Assembly (NCBI GenBank): GCA_900548735.1
Contig: URMC01000024.1
Span: forward strand, 1-21,560
DNA from: an uncultured Eubacteriales bacterium
GTDB taxonomy: Bacteria; Bacillota; Clostridia; Oscillospirales; CAG-272
DNA: 21,560 bases
Direction of reading: 5' to 3'
Made by a program: the position numbers and the translations under genes. Of this stretch, positions 7,859 through 17,847 are shown one piece after another (the first letter of the stretch is position 1; every line of letters starts with the position of its first letter). The notes beneath the pieces are model-generated. The model worked only from the letters and a program-made list of their open reading frames with translations, made no database searches and had not been told where the DNA came from.

Positions 7859-8842
7859 ATGAGGCAAACGCAAAAAGAGTGCAATCCCTTTCCGTATTCG
7901 GATTCCAATAAGCGCTACTACACCTATGACTACTATCTGCGCCGTACCTTTGGCGGAAAATGCGCCAAAATCCCGCTCGACGGGGGATTTACCTGCCCGA
8001 ATATCGACGGGCGTTGCGGCACCGGCGGGTGCATCTATTGCTCCGGGAATGGGAGCGGGGATTTTACGGCATCTGCGGCGTTACCTATCCGGGAACAATA
8101 CCGCGTTATTCGTGAGCAACTGGGTAAAAAGTGGACAACGGAGCGCTGTATCGCGTATTTTCAACCGCATACCAACACATACGCCCCTTTGGATGTTCTG
8201 TTGCCGCTTTACGAAGAAGCACTCTCTTTGCCCGGTGTCGTGGGGCTGAACATCGCCACAAGGGCGGACTGTATCGGGGAAGGCTTGCCGGAAGCACTGG
8301 AAGCGCTTTCCGGGTGTACCGTGATCACGCTGGAGCTGGGCTTGCAGACCATACACGATGAAACCGCGCGGAAAATCAACCGTGGGCATACGTATAAAAC
8401 CTTTACAGAAACCTTCCGCCGCATCCGGGAAAAGGCACCGCATGTGCGGATCTGCGTGCACCTGATCCTCGGTTTGATTGGTGAAAATGACGAAATGATG
8501 GTTGAAACTGTGCAAAATGTTGCCGCTCTGCATCCGGATGAGGTAAAACTGCATTGTCTTTACGTTCTGAAAAACACGAAACTTGCGGAAATGTACCGGG
8601 ATGGTGCGTATTTTCCGCTGACCGAGGAGCGGTACGTGGACCTTGTCGTGCGCGCTCTGGAATTGTTGCCGCCCGATGTGGTGATTGGTCGTTTGACCGG
8701 AGACGGGGCGGGAAATGACCTTCTTGCACCCCTGTGGACGCGCAGAAAGTTGTGTGTTTTGAACGAAATAGACAAAAAAATCTACGCGGAAAACAGCTGG
8801 CAGGGGAAACGGCATGACAGCGGAACACTTGACGGATTGTAA
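7859..8842 (+). CDS. Radical SAM protein, TIGR01212 family (YhcC/YtqA-like)
   Basis: A 327-residue protein. The 4Fe-4S/SAM motif is C46-x11-C58-x2-C61 in FTCPNIDGRCGTGGCIYCS, the expanded spacing characteristic of TIGR01212 rather than the usual CxxxCxxC. Also seen: QPHTNTYAPLDVLLPLYEEAL, ITLELGLQTIHDETARKINRGH and VHLILGLIGEN, all typical of the family. These proteins resemble the Elp3 radical SAM core; their substrate is not established to my knowledge. The start at ATG 7859 is chosen over an upstream in-frame TTG (7844) because AAAGGA (7847-7852) sits 6 nt before it. It shares direction with the aminotransferase 48 nt upstream and may be read from the same promoter through a weak hairpin. 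Its last codons contain the -35 of the next gene's promoter. Confidence 0.9.
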   Translation: MRQTQKECNPFPYSDSNKRYYTYDYYLRRTFGGKCAKIPLDGGFTCPNIDGRCGTGGCIYCSGNGSGDFTASAALPIREQYRVIREQLGKKWTTERCIAYFQPHTNTYAPLDVLLPLYEEALSLPGVVGLNIATRADCIGEGLPEALEALSGCTVITLELGLQTIHDETARKINRGHTYKTFTETFRRIREKAPHVRICVHLILGLIGENDEMMVETVQNVAALHPDEVKLHCLYVLKNTKLAEMYRDGAYFPLTEERYVDLVVRALELLPPDVVIGRLTGDGAGNDLLAPLWTRRKLCVLNEIDKKIYAENSWQGKRHDSGTLDGL

Positions 8843-8857
8843 GCGATATGTTAATAT
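8829..8857 (+). promoter_or_regulatory. Promoter of the giant secreted protein genes
   Basis: TTGACG (8829-8834), 17-nt spacer, TAATAT (8852-8857). The -35 lies inside the last codons of the radical SAM gene. The leader to the ATG at 8923 is about 60 nt and has AAAGGAG at 8906-8912. No promoter or terminator was seen in the 42-nt gap before the second giant gene, so both are likely co-transcribed from here. Confidence 0.72.
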
Positions 8858-8922
8858 ATATATAAAGCTGTGAACATCTTGTAACCACATCGAAAATCCA
8901 AGATCAAAGGAGCACACAAGGT

Positions 8923-11900
8923 ATGAAAAAAACACTTTCGTTACTGCTTGCACTGCTGATGGTAATTGCCGCAGTTCCTGTTTTCGGGATCGTGGCACTT
9001 GCCGCAGGTGAATCGGGAAGTACGCCGGGAACGACGTATTCGATTTACAGGCAGGACTTCGAGTCTCTGGATCCGTCGTCCTCCAAAAAAGACCTTCTGC
9101 AAGCGCTCGGCTGGTTTGTGCCTGCCGGAAAAGCGGAGGATGATATTGCGGACTATTCCATTGTGACCGTGGGAACGGGCGATGATGCCAACCGCGTGTT
9201 GCGTATTTCCACGAAAGCCCCTGTCGGTTTGGAGACGGACAGCTTTGTGACGATTTTTGACGGCGACCCGATGTCGATTGTGCGTGGGGGGCACTTTACG
9301 CTTTCCTATCAGTTGACCTACCGTGCCGAAACCACCAACACGGACGGCTATTCGTCGGTCATTTATAATTATAATGGTAAAAACGGCAACCTCGTGACCG
9401 AGGGCGCCGAAACATACGGCATTGTGGCAATCCGTGCTTCCGGCACCGGCTTCAACGGCGTATATTATCCGGTTTCCAGCGGCTCTACCATGGCGCTGAT
9501 TGAGGATGCGCCCGGCAGTTCCTGGATGTCGCTCGGCAACCGCTACAGCAAGACCGGGGAGTATCCATCTCTTTACGCCCGCCTGTTTTTGGATGATGCA
9601 GGGCAGGAGGCGGCGGATACCACGCTTGCCGGCAGTGATGTTTTTGTGGAGGAAACGCTGAACATCCGGCTGGAGTACCATTACCTGGAGGGCGTGAAGG
9701 TATATGTGAACGACCTTCTTGTCAGTGAAACAACCGGCAATGCCGGAAGCAAGTATTCCAACGCCTCTACATGGAACGATTTTGTAACCCGCACGTCCGG
9801 TTCCTCTGTGGCGCTTTTGACCAAATACGGCGTGGTTGCGGATATCGACAACATCTCCATCACCACCGACAGCCTGAATGCGGCGGAAAACCGCGACCTG
9901 CCGGAGCTGCTGATCACGGAGATCGCCCCCTCCGGTCTTGGCGAAACGGTAAACAAGGTCAGCTTCTGGTGGAACGAATACATTGAAATTTACAATCCCA
10001 CCGATCATCCGATTGATCTGAGAGATTACTCCATCTGCTACTCCGATTATACCTTTGACGGCACGGCGGATGATCCGATCTCCGACGGCGGCAGAATGAC
10101 GAAGTTTTCCAACTACCTGCGCCTGGATACCGTGATCGGAAAGCCGGTGGAAAGTGGTACCGCGTTTTATTACACGGCAGATGAACTTCGTAAGCTGTGC
10201 AACAACGATGATCTGGATAAAATCGCAAAAGGCGAGTTGGATAATCTTTCCCGCTTTAAATTTGCGGACACGGGTACGGATCTGGAAAAAGGCTCCCGCT
10301 ACAGAAAAGACGGTACAAAGTATGTTGCGGACGAGAATGGCGATCTGATCAAGATCAAATTCATCGAAAGATGGAACGAGCGCTATCGCGCGTTAAATAA
10401 CTATGATGAAAACGGTAACCCCGTTTATACGAACTATAACAACAATACTCTGATCAACCCCGGCTGCTGTGTGCTGATTTACACGATTCTGGACAGCCAG
10501 CTGGAGTGCTGGAAGTTCGGTGTGAATGCAGGGCAGAACTCCGACATTACCATCAGCGAGGAGGTCAGCTTCCGCCAGACTTACAAGACCCGCGGGCTCG
10601 GCACCAAAGAAGGGCAGGCGGTCAAGGTGATCGCGGAGAGAACCTTTAACCTGGCAGACAGTGAATGCCGCCGCTATTACGTTGCCAAAGCGTATGATGA
10701 CGCAGGTAAAGAAATCAACTACAAAGAGCGCTATGTGACGGACCTTTCCGATGTGGTCTGCTATGCGGATTACGTTTCTCCGCTGGTTGCAGGTAAAGTC
10801 AATGGCGGTACGGATGTGACGGATACCTCTTCACTGGGTGGTGTCGGCGTGCACGAGGGCGGTTATTCCGGTGTATATGTGTACGGGGCGGACGCCTCCG
10901 GCGATTTCCGCGCGGGCACCCTTTACATCGGCAGAAACAAAGTGAAATCCAGTAACCATGTGGGGCTTCTTGCCGGGTATCAGCAGATTATGTTTGATAC
11001 GATTTACAGCGGAAAGAAAGAAGAACTCGCTATTACGGAAATCGCACCGAGAACGCTGAACCTCAAAGGCGAAGATTCCAATGCTTTCTCGGCGATGGAA
11101 GTGACCAATACTTCTTCTCACAGCATTGACCTTTATCAGTACGCCATCGTACGCAACGAGCTTGGCGCCGCCTGCAGCTACGGCAAGGGCTTTACCCGGG
11201 CGGTGGAGTTGCGTTCCGGCAATCCGGTTAACAAAGGGAAGAACAACGGTGCGTATTACTATTTTGTGGATGAACACATTTCCAACCCGGCAAGTTGCAT
11301 TCTTGCCCCCGGTGAGAGTGCGGTGCTTTGGTTCCTGACTCATGATACGTATACCTCCTATGCACGCGACGAGGACTTCGGAACAGACTATTTCCGTCAG
11401 TACTGGGTCAACATGGGCAATTCTCAGATCGCTGTCAGAGATGCAAACGGCGAATATATGACCAAAGTCGTTGCAGTGGACGGAAACACGGTTGCCACCT
11501 ATAACCGCGACAATGCCGAAAAGGTGTTGGATCTCTCCTACACCAGCGCTGCAGTATACGGCGTTGCAGTTGCAAGCGAAAACGTGCTTGCCAATATCAT
11601 TACCGCAGACGATGTGCAGAATGTGGCTTACCTCGGGCAGATTTCTACCTATTATAATCTGCATGAAGAGGAGCAGGAAGTCAGCGGTACCACTTATGTT
11701 TTCCAGGTGCTGGATTATCTGAATATCCCCGCAAACGGCAGTATGCATTACATTCCTGGCAGCTTCAGGAATGCAAGCGGTATGGCAAAGAGCATGAAGG
11801 TGCTCTACTGGGCATACAACGGCTCCAATAAAAACTACTTCGTCAAGGAGGATCGCAACAACGCCCCGTTCAAGCTCACTCTGGTTACCAGTTATGGGAT

Positions 11901-12555
11901 GCAGTCTCCCGATCTCGGTACCGTGAGAGGGAAAGAGGCGCTGGGGCTTGCGGAAAGCTCTTTCTATCCCGTTACGGACGCAGATGGAAACGTAACGTAC
12001 TATTATTTCAATGACTCCATTGTTTCGGTAACAATGCTGAGCGGTGCCGGGCTGAACACCGTAGGTGAAACCGCTAAGTTGCGGTTTGACAACGCGATTC
12101 CGGTTTCTGTTTACAACGCCCTGGCGGCAACCTACGGGGCAGAAAACCTGAAGGTTGGCGCACTGGTGGTGGAAAGCTCCCGCGCACCGAGTGGCGCATT
12201 TACTCAGTCCTCGTTGGAGAGTGCAGGCGTTCCGTACAAGAAAGTTGTCGGCAGAGCGCTGTACCGCACCGATGAATTTGCGGTAATCGGTTGCTCGATG
12301 GAAGTGGATGTCGCCAATTACGGCACTTCTTACACAGCGGTCGGTTATCTGGAAATTACTTTGGCTGACGGCACGACGAAAACCTACTGGTCTTCCGCAA
12401 CCGCAACCGGTAACGTGCGCGATGTTGCAACGAAGGCACTTGCGGATTATACCAACAAGAAGGACAATGTATACCGCTACGACATAGGTGACGCATACCA
12501 CTACAGCCGTTATTCCGATGCGGAGCGGGAGACCCTGCAACGCTTCTGCGCGTAA
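8923..12555 (+). CDS. Giant secreted protein with lectin/glucanase-like and two lamin-tail-like (LTD) domains
   Basis: A 1210-residue exported protein. Signal peptide: MKKTLSLLLALLMVIAAVPV... with ALA-A cleavage near residue 27-28. Residues 40-320 look like a concanavalin A-like jelly roll (YRQDFESL..., GVKVYVNDLLVSET). Two LTD-like domains follow: about 327-560 (LPELLITEIAPSG...NEYIEIYNPTDHPIDLRDY) and 700-950 (EELAITEIAPR...AMEVTNTSSHSIDLYQY). Residues 960-1210 form a C-terminal domain of a kind common in large clostridial surface proteins (AKLRFDNAIPVSVYNALAATYGAENLKVGALVV, ending RYSDAERETLQRFCA). No LPXTG motif, SLH domain or C-terminal membrane span is seen, so attachment to the cell is unexplained. 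No catalytic residues are recognisable; binding or a structural role is inferred. AAAGGAG lies 10 nt before the ATG. It is a paralogue of the second half of the next gene. Export is certain; domain names are by eye. Confidence 0.85.
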   Translation: MKKTLSLLLALLMVIAAVPVFGIVALAAGESGSTPGTTYSIYRQDFESLDPSSSKKDLLQALGWFVPAGKAEDDIADYSIVTVGTGDDANRVLRISTKAPVGLETDSFVTIFDGDPMSIVRGGHFTLSYQLTYRAETTNTDGYSSVIYNYNGKNGNLVTEGAETYGIVAIRASGTGFNGVYYPVSSGSTMALIEDAPGSSWMSLGNRYSKTGEYPSLYARLFLDDAGQEAADTTLAGSDVFVEETLNIRLEYHYLEGVKVYVNDLLVSETTGNAGSKYSNASTWNDFVTRTSGSSVALLTKYGVVADIDNISITTDSLNAAENRDLPELLITEIAPSGLGETVNKVSFWWNEYIEIYNPTDHPIDLRDYSICYSDYTFDGTADDPISDGGRMTKFSNYLRLDTVIGKPVESGTAFYYTADELRKLCNNDDLDKIAKGELDNLSRFKFADTGTDLEKGSRYRKDGTKYVADENGDLIKIKFIERWNERYRALNNYDENGNPVYTNYNNNTLINPGCCVLIYTILDSQLECWKFGVNAGQNSDITISEEVSFRQTYKTRGLGTKEGQAVKVIAERTFNLADSECRRYYVAKAYDDAGKEINYKERYVTDLSDVVCYADYVSPLVAGKVNGGTDVTDTSSLGGVGVHEGGYSGVYVYGADASGDFRAGTLYIGRNKVKSSNHVGLLAGYQQIMFDTIYSGKKEELAITEIAPRTLNLKGEDSNAFSAMEVTNTSSHSIDLYQYAIVRNELGAACSYGKGFTRAVELRSGNPVNKGKNNGAYYYFVDEHISNPASCILAPGESAVLWFLTHDTYTSYARDEDFGTDYFRQYWVNMGNSQIAVRDANGEYMTKVVAVDGNTVATYNRDNAEKVLDLSYTSAAVYGVAVASENVLANIITADDVQNVAYLGQISTYYNLHEEEQEVSGTTYVFQVLDYLNIPANGSMHYIPGSFRNASGMAKSMKVLYWAYNGSNKNYFVKEDRNNAPFKLTLVTSYGMQSPDLGTVRGKEALGLAESSFYPVTDADGNVTYYYFNDSIVSVTMLSGAGLNTVGETAKLRFDNAIPVSVYNALAATYGAENLKVGALVVESSRAPSGAFTQSSLESAGVPYKKVVGRALYRTDEFAVIGCSMEVDVANYGTSYTAVGYLEITLADGTTKTYWSSATATGNVRDVATKALADYTNKKDNVYRYDIGDAYHYSRYSDAERETLQRFCA

Positions 12556-12597
12556 TGCCACGTTTGAAACCTCAACGGAAAAAAGGAGCATAAGAGC

Positions 12598-15500
12598 ATG
12601 AAAAAAGTTCTTTCGTTACTGCTTGCAGTGCTGATGGTGATCGGCATCTGCCCCACGTTTCTGCTTTCCTCCCTCGCCGCCAACGGTGATGGGAGCGACA
12701 GCGGGACCGAGGCAGAAACCTTCCCGGAGCTGGTCATCACCGAGATTTATGCAAACGCAATCAACTATTGCCAGAATGCCGCTGCATGGCTGAAAAACTG
12801 GCCGGCGGAGGTGGGATTTTATTCTGCCCCCCAGCCGGGTGAGCCGTACTACCTTTCTCTGAAAGAGTACGCCGTGGGCGCCACTTTGCCGAACAACACC
12901 TACAAAAAAGTGGTGGATGAGAACGGCGTGGTTTCCTTTACGTTGCTGAGCAACGGCAGCAAGGCGGTGGCAGGTGAATCTTACTTCTTCCGGTATGACA
13001 CCGCAAAGTATTATGATAGTTTCCAGTACATGGAGGTCTACAACTCCGGCACAAAGCCGATCAACCTCTATGACTATAAACTGACTTACGATAGTTCTTC
13101 TACGTACAACGAACAAAGACACACCTCCAATCCCGTCCGTATCAACGAGATCAAGCCCGGTGCCGTGAAATCTTCTTACCGCCGTGACGGGTTTGAGCGC
13201 ATCGCGCTGGAAGTCGGCACTTCTCTTGACGGCTACTATACCAAAAACGGCGAAACCTTTGTGCCCTGCGCAGAGAACGCAACTGCCGAGGCGGGGGTAG
13301 AGTACTATCAGACGTTCGGCGAGGACGGCACGTACTTTGTCACCAACCCGGATACGGCAATCCTGCAACCGGGTCAGTGCGCGGTTCTGTGGTTCTATAC
13401 CGATATCGACCAGATCTGCGGCGCAAAAATGTCTTACTTCCGTCAGTTCTTCGAGTATGAGACCGCAAACAAGGCTTACCACCTGGATATGAGCGACACG
13501 ATGGTACTCTGCGTAGACTCCAATGACCTGAAAGATCTCAGCGGTTTTGCGCTGGACACGTCGGTCGGGTTCAACATCGTGCTCGGCAACCACGTTCGAT
13601 ACGGTATTGTCGGCAAGGATTACACCAATACGATCGACAACTCTTACAACAACTGGATTTCCTCTGTCAGATGGGATTGCTACGCCGGCTTCAATGAATC
13701 CCTGGCTGTGTCCCGTGCTTCCGTTGTTCCCGGTGTGACCGTTGTGACCAACACAAGCGGCACTGTCTACTTCTATAAGGATGAGCAGAGCGGCTATTAC
13801 CTGATCCCGAAAGTCGGCACGGCTGAACAGCTTGCGGCAGGCACCGCTTCCGCGGATGCGAACGGGAAGGCGATTGATGGTATGGAGTACTATACCATCA
13901 ACCTGGCAAAAACCAACAATGCACCTTCCGGCAGCAACTCTCCTGTCTCTCATAAGCTGGACAGAACCAGCACCAACTTCCTCTATGGATTTGACTCCGA
14001 TCTTGCTCCAAAAGAGGGTGCGGCATACACGGTTTCTTCGTTTGATGTGACCCCCGGTATGCTGACCGAGGCACAGCGCGCCACCCTGCCGAACGGCAAG
14101 CAGAAAACTTCCGCCCCGCGTCTGGCGATTACGGAAGTAATGCCGGACAGCAAGGGCGCCGACCTCTTTGAATACGTGGAGGTAGTCAATACCTCCGGGC
14201 AGACGATCAATATTTTTGACTACACCTTTGTGGCAAGAAGTTCTTCTTATATGGCTTGCTCCAATGAGTTCTTCAACAAGGCAAACCCGCTGATCCCCGG
14301 CGACGTGGGTAATATTCTGTCTGCGGAGCCCGGCTACGTTTATAACGATGTGGTGCCTACCAACATCGAGTATAAGAACGGCTGGCTGGAGCCGGGTGAG
14401 ACCGTGCTTCTGTGGTCTTACTTCTCGGATTCCGCCATTGCAGGCGCTACGTTTGATGACTTCTATAATTACTACAATCTTGACCGCTCGGTTAAAGTGA
14501 TCGCGATGGACGCGGACAACACCTCCTATTCCGGTCGCGCACTCCGCCAGAACCTCGGCAACAGCGGCTCGTATCTCTACGGTCTTGTGGCAAATGCCGA
14601 CCTTGACTTTTACGGCGAGGTTTATAAATCCAACCCCGTGATGAAACCGATTGTGTTCGGCAACGGCGTTTCCTCTGTCAACTACGTGGGTATTCCGATC
14701 TCGGATTGCGAGTCTTTCGTGGTTGCCGCCAACGTATTTGCAACCGGCTCCAGCGTGCCGGGCCTCGGGGAAGATGTCGGTTACCAGTATATCTGGAACA
14801 AGAACCCCGGTGTCAACAACAAGTGCGGCGCGTACTACTCCTATGCAAGACTGACGCAGATGTCCAACGACTATAGATTCTGCTTCACCGGCTCTGTTGT
14901 GACGGAGGAGTGGAAAGCGTCTCCCGGTCAGCTTCTGCCCCGGCAGAAGACCGCGCTGACCGAGAACACGGGCAGCGAACGGTATGTGCTGTACATGCAG
15001 GATTTTGAGGGGCTTGGCACGGTCAGCGGGGCAGATGCCGTTGCAAAGCTGCTGGGTCTGGCAACCTTTGAGGAAAGCGAGAACCGCTTCCTCGGCGAAA
15101 ATCATAACTACAACGTAGCCGACACCGAAAAGGACGGCGAGAGTTTCTTTGAAATCAAAAACGGCAAGCTGTATATCAGGAACAACGGCAGTTTTGACGA
15201 TTATGTGAAGCTGATGTCGGATGACATCTTCAAGTCCTACCGCAAAACCAACTTCACCATTGAGTACTCCATGACGTACAGTGCCGATTCCGCAGACGGT
15301 TGCAACGGTTACAGCGCAATTCTGTTCCACTTTGACGGCGCGAAGATGTCCTATGCCGCACCGGTAATCCGGATTTCCGGCTATGGCTCCAACAGCGTGT
15401 ATCTGAACGGTACGCAGATGTCCGTGGAGGACGCACCGGATACGGCACATGGGGCACCCTCCATGTCCGCAAAGAGCGGCTCCGGCACGCTGTATGAAAA

Positions 15501-17847
15501 GCTGACCGGTAAAGAGGCTTCCGGCAATCTGCAGGGCGGTGAAGCGCTTGCCGAGGTTACGCTGAATGTGCGCATTGAAGTCAGCTATACCAACGGCGTG
15601 ACGGTGTACGTCAATGACAAAGAGGTTTCCGAAACCAAACAGGTTGCTTCCTCAGAGGTGTTTGCCAACTGGGCATACTTCCTGGAGGAAAGCGAGGGCA
15701 CCGATCTTGTGCTGAAAACCACCCCCGGCGTTTCTGTAGCATACGACTACATCATGGTCTACTCTGACACGCTGGGCACCAACGCTTCCGATATGGACAT
15801 TCCGTCCCTGTATATCACCGAAGTCCTGCTCGACGGCGGTACTAAGATTTACACGCCCAATACCACTGCCACTACCGGACTTGGTTGGTTGGAGTATATA
15901 GAAGTCACCAACGGTGGGGATCAACCCGTCAGCCTGATGGACTACACGTTGCTTCGCAATTCCTGCAGTTTTGAGGGCGGCCGCACCATCACGTATTCTC
16001 ACCTTGGGAATAACCGCACGTGGGATCCGCTGGATGGAGACCGCGTGGCAAGATTTGCCGATTGGCTGGGCAAAGGCGATCAGAAGGCAAAGATTTACTG
16101 CGACAAAGACCCCAATGCTTATGTGATGAACCCCAGTGAGAACGAGGCGGTTTTGCAACCGGGCGAGAGTATTGTCGTGCTGACTCTGAACGAGGGGGGA
16201 ACCGCGGACTGCTATACGAAACCCGATGCAAAAGGAAAAACGGTGGACACCATTTCCGCGGCGCGCTCCTGGCTGCAATTGCCGGATAATACCAAGATTA
16301 TGGTAATCGGTCAGGCTTCCAATATCTACAAGCAGGTCGGCGACGAAGCGCCTGTAAATCTGCCCCGTGCATTTGCTATGTGGAATTCCGAATCCTTTAC
16401 TTACGGGATCGGCAGAAACACCGGCACCTACTACGATGGCACGACCTACGAGCTTGGTATTGAGGATTGGAAAAATATTTACACGCATGACTACCGCAAG
16501 ATTGAATCCCTGATGGATCTCAACCTTTCCGTTACTTTCGGTCAGAACAACAGTTCTGTGAACGGCGATGACTACGGCACCGGCGGCAGATCGGTCTCCG
16601 GTGACGGTTGGGTCGCATACTATCTCTACGGCAACGACAACAGTGCGCACTATAAGTTTGGCGTGGCGATGAGCCGCAGACAAAACCGCGTGTTTACCAC
16701 CTACAAATCCGGGACCGCCGCGGTGGACGCTCAGGGCGATTACAACGCGGGCAAACTGCTTGCCGCACAGCAGAAATCCTTCGAGGAACTCTGCAAGCTG
16801 AAAAACAACGGCTATAAAAAGGATGCCTCCCTGGTGATTACCGAGTATATCCCCGGCACCACGGACGACCGCGGCGGCGGCAGAAACTCCTTTGAATCCG
16901 TAGAAATCACCAACATCGGCACAACCCCTGTCAATCTGTATCAGTACGCTTTGACCGAAAGCCCGGCGGCTTACGGTTGTACCGGCGTGTGGAGCACCAT
17001 GAACCCGATGATGGCGGGCACGCCTGCGGGCAAAAACCATAAGTGGTATAACCGTTTGCAATACATCGAAAACCCGGAAGAGTGCATTGTAGAGCCCGGC
17101 GAATCGGTGGTTGTTTGGGTCTACTACAATGACACGTATGTTTTGGCAGACGTTGCGCCGAAACGGGATTATGTCTCGGTAGAGGACTTCCGTAACTTCT
17201 GGGAAAGCCAGGGCAACCCCGTGATCAACCAGTATGAAATGGTTGAGAAAACGGTAACTGACGCAAACGGCAATCCTGTGCTGGACGCGAATGGCAACCC
17301 CGTGACCGAAACGGTGAAAGAATATAAGGTCAAAGTCGTTACCGTGGTCGGTAATGACGGTGGCATTACCCCCTCTTTCAACCTTGCCAATAACGGGACG
17401 ACTTCGATCGGTATTTGCCGCAAGAGCACGGTTTCCGTAAACGCTTCCGTCCGCGCGGCAGACGTGCTGTCTTACACCACTAACCCGCTGCACAGCGTGA
17501 TTTTTGACCTGCGTGTCCGCAGAGTGCCGATTACCAAGAGTACTTATCCTTACCTGAACAGCACTACCCTGACCAACTGGGCGGATGAAGAAGCCGAACT
17601 TGTGGACTTCGGCAAAATCATCAATGCCGGTGACTCCGTAAAGGGTTACTACATCTCCGATAACTGCCGTGACTTCACGCTTTGCGGTGACACGGATGTG
17701 GCAGAGAAGGGCAAATACTATTACGAGTTGCAGGAAGACGGCACTTACCTCCCGATTCCGGTGAACGAAAACATCAGTGTGGCGGATTACTTCATCAAGA
17801 CCGGCAATAAGGCTTATTCGCGTGCAACCGGTACTCACGAGGGCTGA
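12598..17847 (+). CDS. Giant secreted LTD-repeat protein, N-terminal 1749 residues, ended by an in-frame TGA
   Basis: Signal peptide MKKVLSLLLAVLMVIGICPT...SSLAA, almost identical in DNA to that of the upstream gene; AAAAGGAG lies 9 nt before the ATG. Domain order by eye: LTD 1 (about 40-480, FPELVITEIYAN, with long insertions), LTD 2 (507-770, PRLAITEVMPDSKGADLFEYVEVVNTSG), lectin/glucanase-like domain (797-1060, YVLYMQDFEGL, GVTVYVNDKEVSET), LTD 3 (1070-1400, PSLYITEVLLDGG, WLEYIEVTNGG) and LTD 4 (1410-1680, SLVITEYIPGT, FESVEITNIG). From 1693 a tandem Tyr-rich repeat starts and is cut by TGA at 17845. The same frame continues for 768 more codons and supplies the missing C-terminal domain, so the intact gene would span 12598-20151 (about 2500 aa). 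One extra repeat unit (GYYTKNGETFVPCAENATAEAGVEYY, broken here by position: 13228-13305) sits inside LTD 1. Function unknown; surface binding or a matrix role is inferred. Confidence 0.8.
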   Translation: MKKVLSLLLAVLMVIGICPTFLLSSLAANGDGSDSGTEAETFPELVITEIYANAINYCQNAAAWLKNWPAEVGFYSAPQPGEPYYLSLKEYAVGATLPNNTYKKVVDENGVVSFTLLSNGSKAVAGESYFFRYDTAKYYDSFQYMEVYNSGTKPINLYDYKLTYDSSSTYNEQRHTSNPVRINEIKPGAVKSSYRRDGFERIALEVGTSLDGYYTKNGETFVPCAENATAEAGVEYYQTFGEDGTYFVTNPDTAILQPGQCAVLWFYTDIDQICGAKMSYFRQFFEYETANKAYHLDMSDTMVLCVDSNDLKDLSGFALDTSVGFNIVLGNHVRYGIVGKDYTNTIDNSYNNWISSVRWDCYAGFNESLAVSRASVVPGVTVVTNTSGTVYFYKDEQSGYYLIPKVGTAEQLAAGTASADANGKAIDGMEYYTINLAKTNNAPSGSNSPVSHKLDRTSTNFLYGFDSDLAPKEGAAYTVSSFDVTPGMLTEAQRATLPNGKQKTSAPRLAITEVMPDSKGADLFEYVEVVNTSGQTINIFDYTFVARSSSYMACSNEFFNKANPLIPGDVGNILSAEPGYVYNDVVPTNIEYKNGWLEPGETVLLWSYFSDSAIAGATFDDFYNYYNLDRSVKVIAMDADNTSYSGRALRQNLGNSGSYLYGLVANADLDFYGEVYKSNPVMKPIVFGNGVSSVNYVGIPISDCESFVVAANVFATGSSVPGLGEDVGYQYIWNKNPGVNNKCGAYYSYARLTQMSNDYRFCFTGSVVTEEWKASPGQLLPRQKTALTENTGSERYVLYMQDFEGLGTVSGADAVAKLLGLATFEESENRFLGENHNYNVADTEKDGESFFEIKNGKLYIRNNGSFDDYVKLMSDDIFKSYRKTNFTIEYSMTYSADSADGCNGYSAILFHFDGAKMSYAAPVIRISGYGSNSVYLNGTQMSVEDAPDTAHGAPSMSAKSGSGTLYEKLTGKEASGNLQGGEALAEVTLNVRIEVSYTNGVTVYVNDKEVSETKQVASSEVFANWAYFLEESEGTDLVLKTTPGVSVAYDYIMVYSDTLGTNASDMDIPSLYITEVLLDGGTKIYTPNTTATTGLGWLEYIEVTNGGDQPVSLMDYTLLRNSCSFEGGRTITYSHLGNNRTWDPLDGDRVARFADWLGKGDQKAKIYCDKDPNAYVMNPSENEAVLQPGESIVVLTLNEGGTADCYTKPDAKGKTVDTISAARSWLQLPDNTKIMVIGQASNIYKQVGDEAPVNLPRAFAMWNSESFTYGIGRNTGTYYDGTTYELGIEDWKNIYTHDYRKIESLMDLNLSVTFGQNNSSVNGDDYGTGGRSVSGDGWVAYYLYGNDNSAHYKFGVAMSRRQNRVFTTYKSGTAAVDAQGDYNAGKLLAAQQKSFEELCKLKNNGYKKDASLVITEYIPGTTDDRGGGRNSFESVEITNIGTTPVNLYQYALTESPAAYGCTGVWSTMNPMMAGTPAGKNHKWYNRLQYIENPEECIVEPGESVVVWVYYNDTYVLADVAPKRDYVSVEDFRNFWESQGNPVINQYEMVEKTVTDANGNPVLDANGNPVTETVKEYKVKVVTVVGNDGGITPSFNLANNGTTSIGICRKSTVSVNASVRAADVLSYTTNPLHSVIFDLRVRRVPITKSTYPYLNSTTLTNWADEEAELVDFGKIINAGDSVKGYYISDNCRDFTLCGDTDVAEKGKYYYELQEDGTYLPIPVNENISVADYFIKTGNKAYSRATGTHEG

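Noticed and set aside
8876..8904. ATCTTG...CAAGAT inverted repeat in the leader of the first giant gene as a riboswitch or regulatory hairpin
   Set aside because: Only 6 pairs around a 17-nt loop; too weak to claim, although it ends just before the ribosome site.
12616..15450. Very long antisense open frame, with others at 1069-2271, 10831-12591 and 15652-17838 on the minus strand
   Set aside because: These are mirror frames caused by the codon bias of the plus-strand genes. Their translations are rich in His, Arg and Cys, show no domain, and the plus-strand proteins are clear.
17263..17310. Doubled DANGNPV phrase in the second giant protein as a further repeat family
   Set aside because: Two adjacent copies of seven residues only; probably a small local duplication in a loop.
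17845..17847. TGA as a selenocysteine codon or lineage-wide TGA recoding
   Set aside because: The hairpin potential just downstream is weak (about four pairs with a bulge), the protein is not redox-like, and the unit is 12 codons short. TGA properly ends the ABC ATPase, the second permease and mecA, and TGG encodes Trp throughout.
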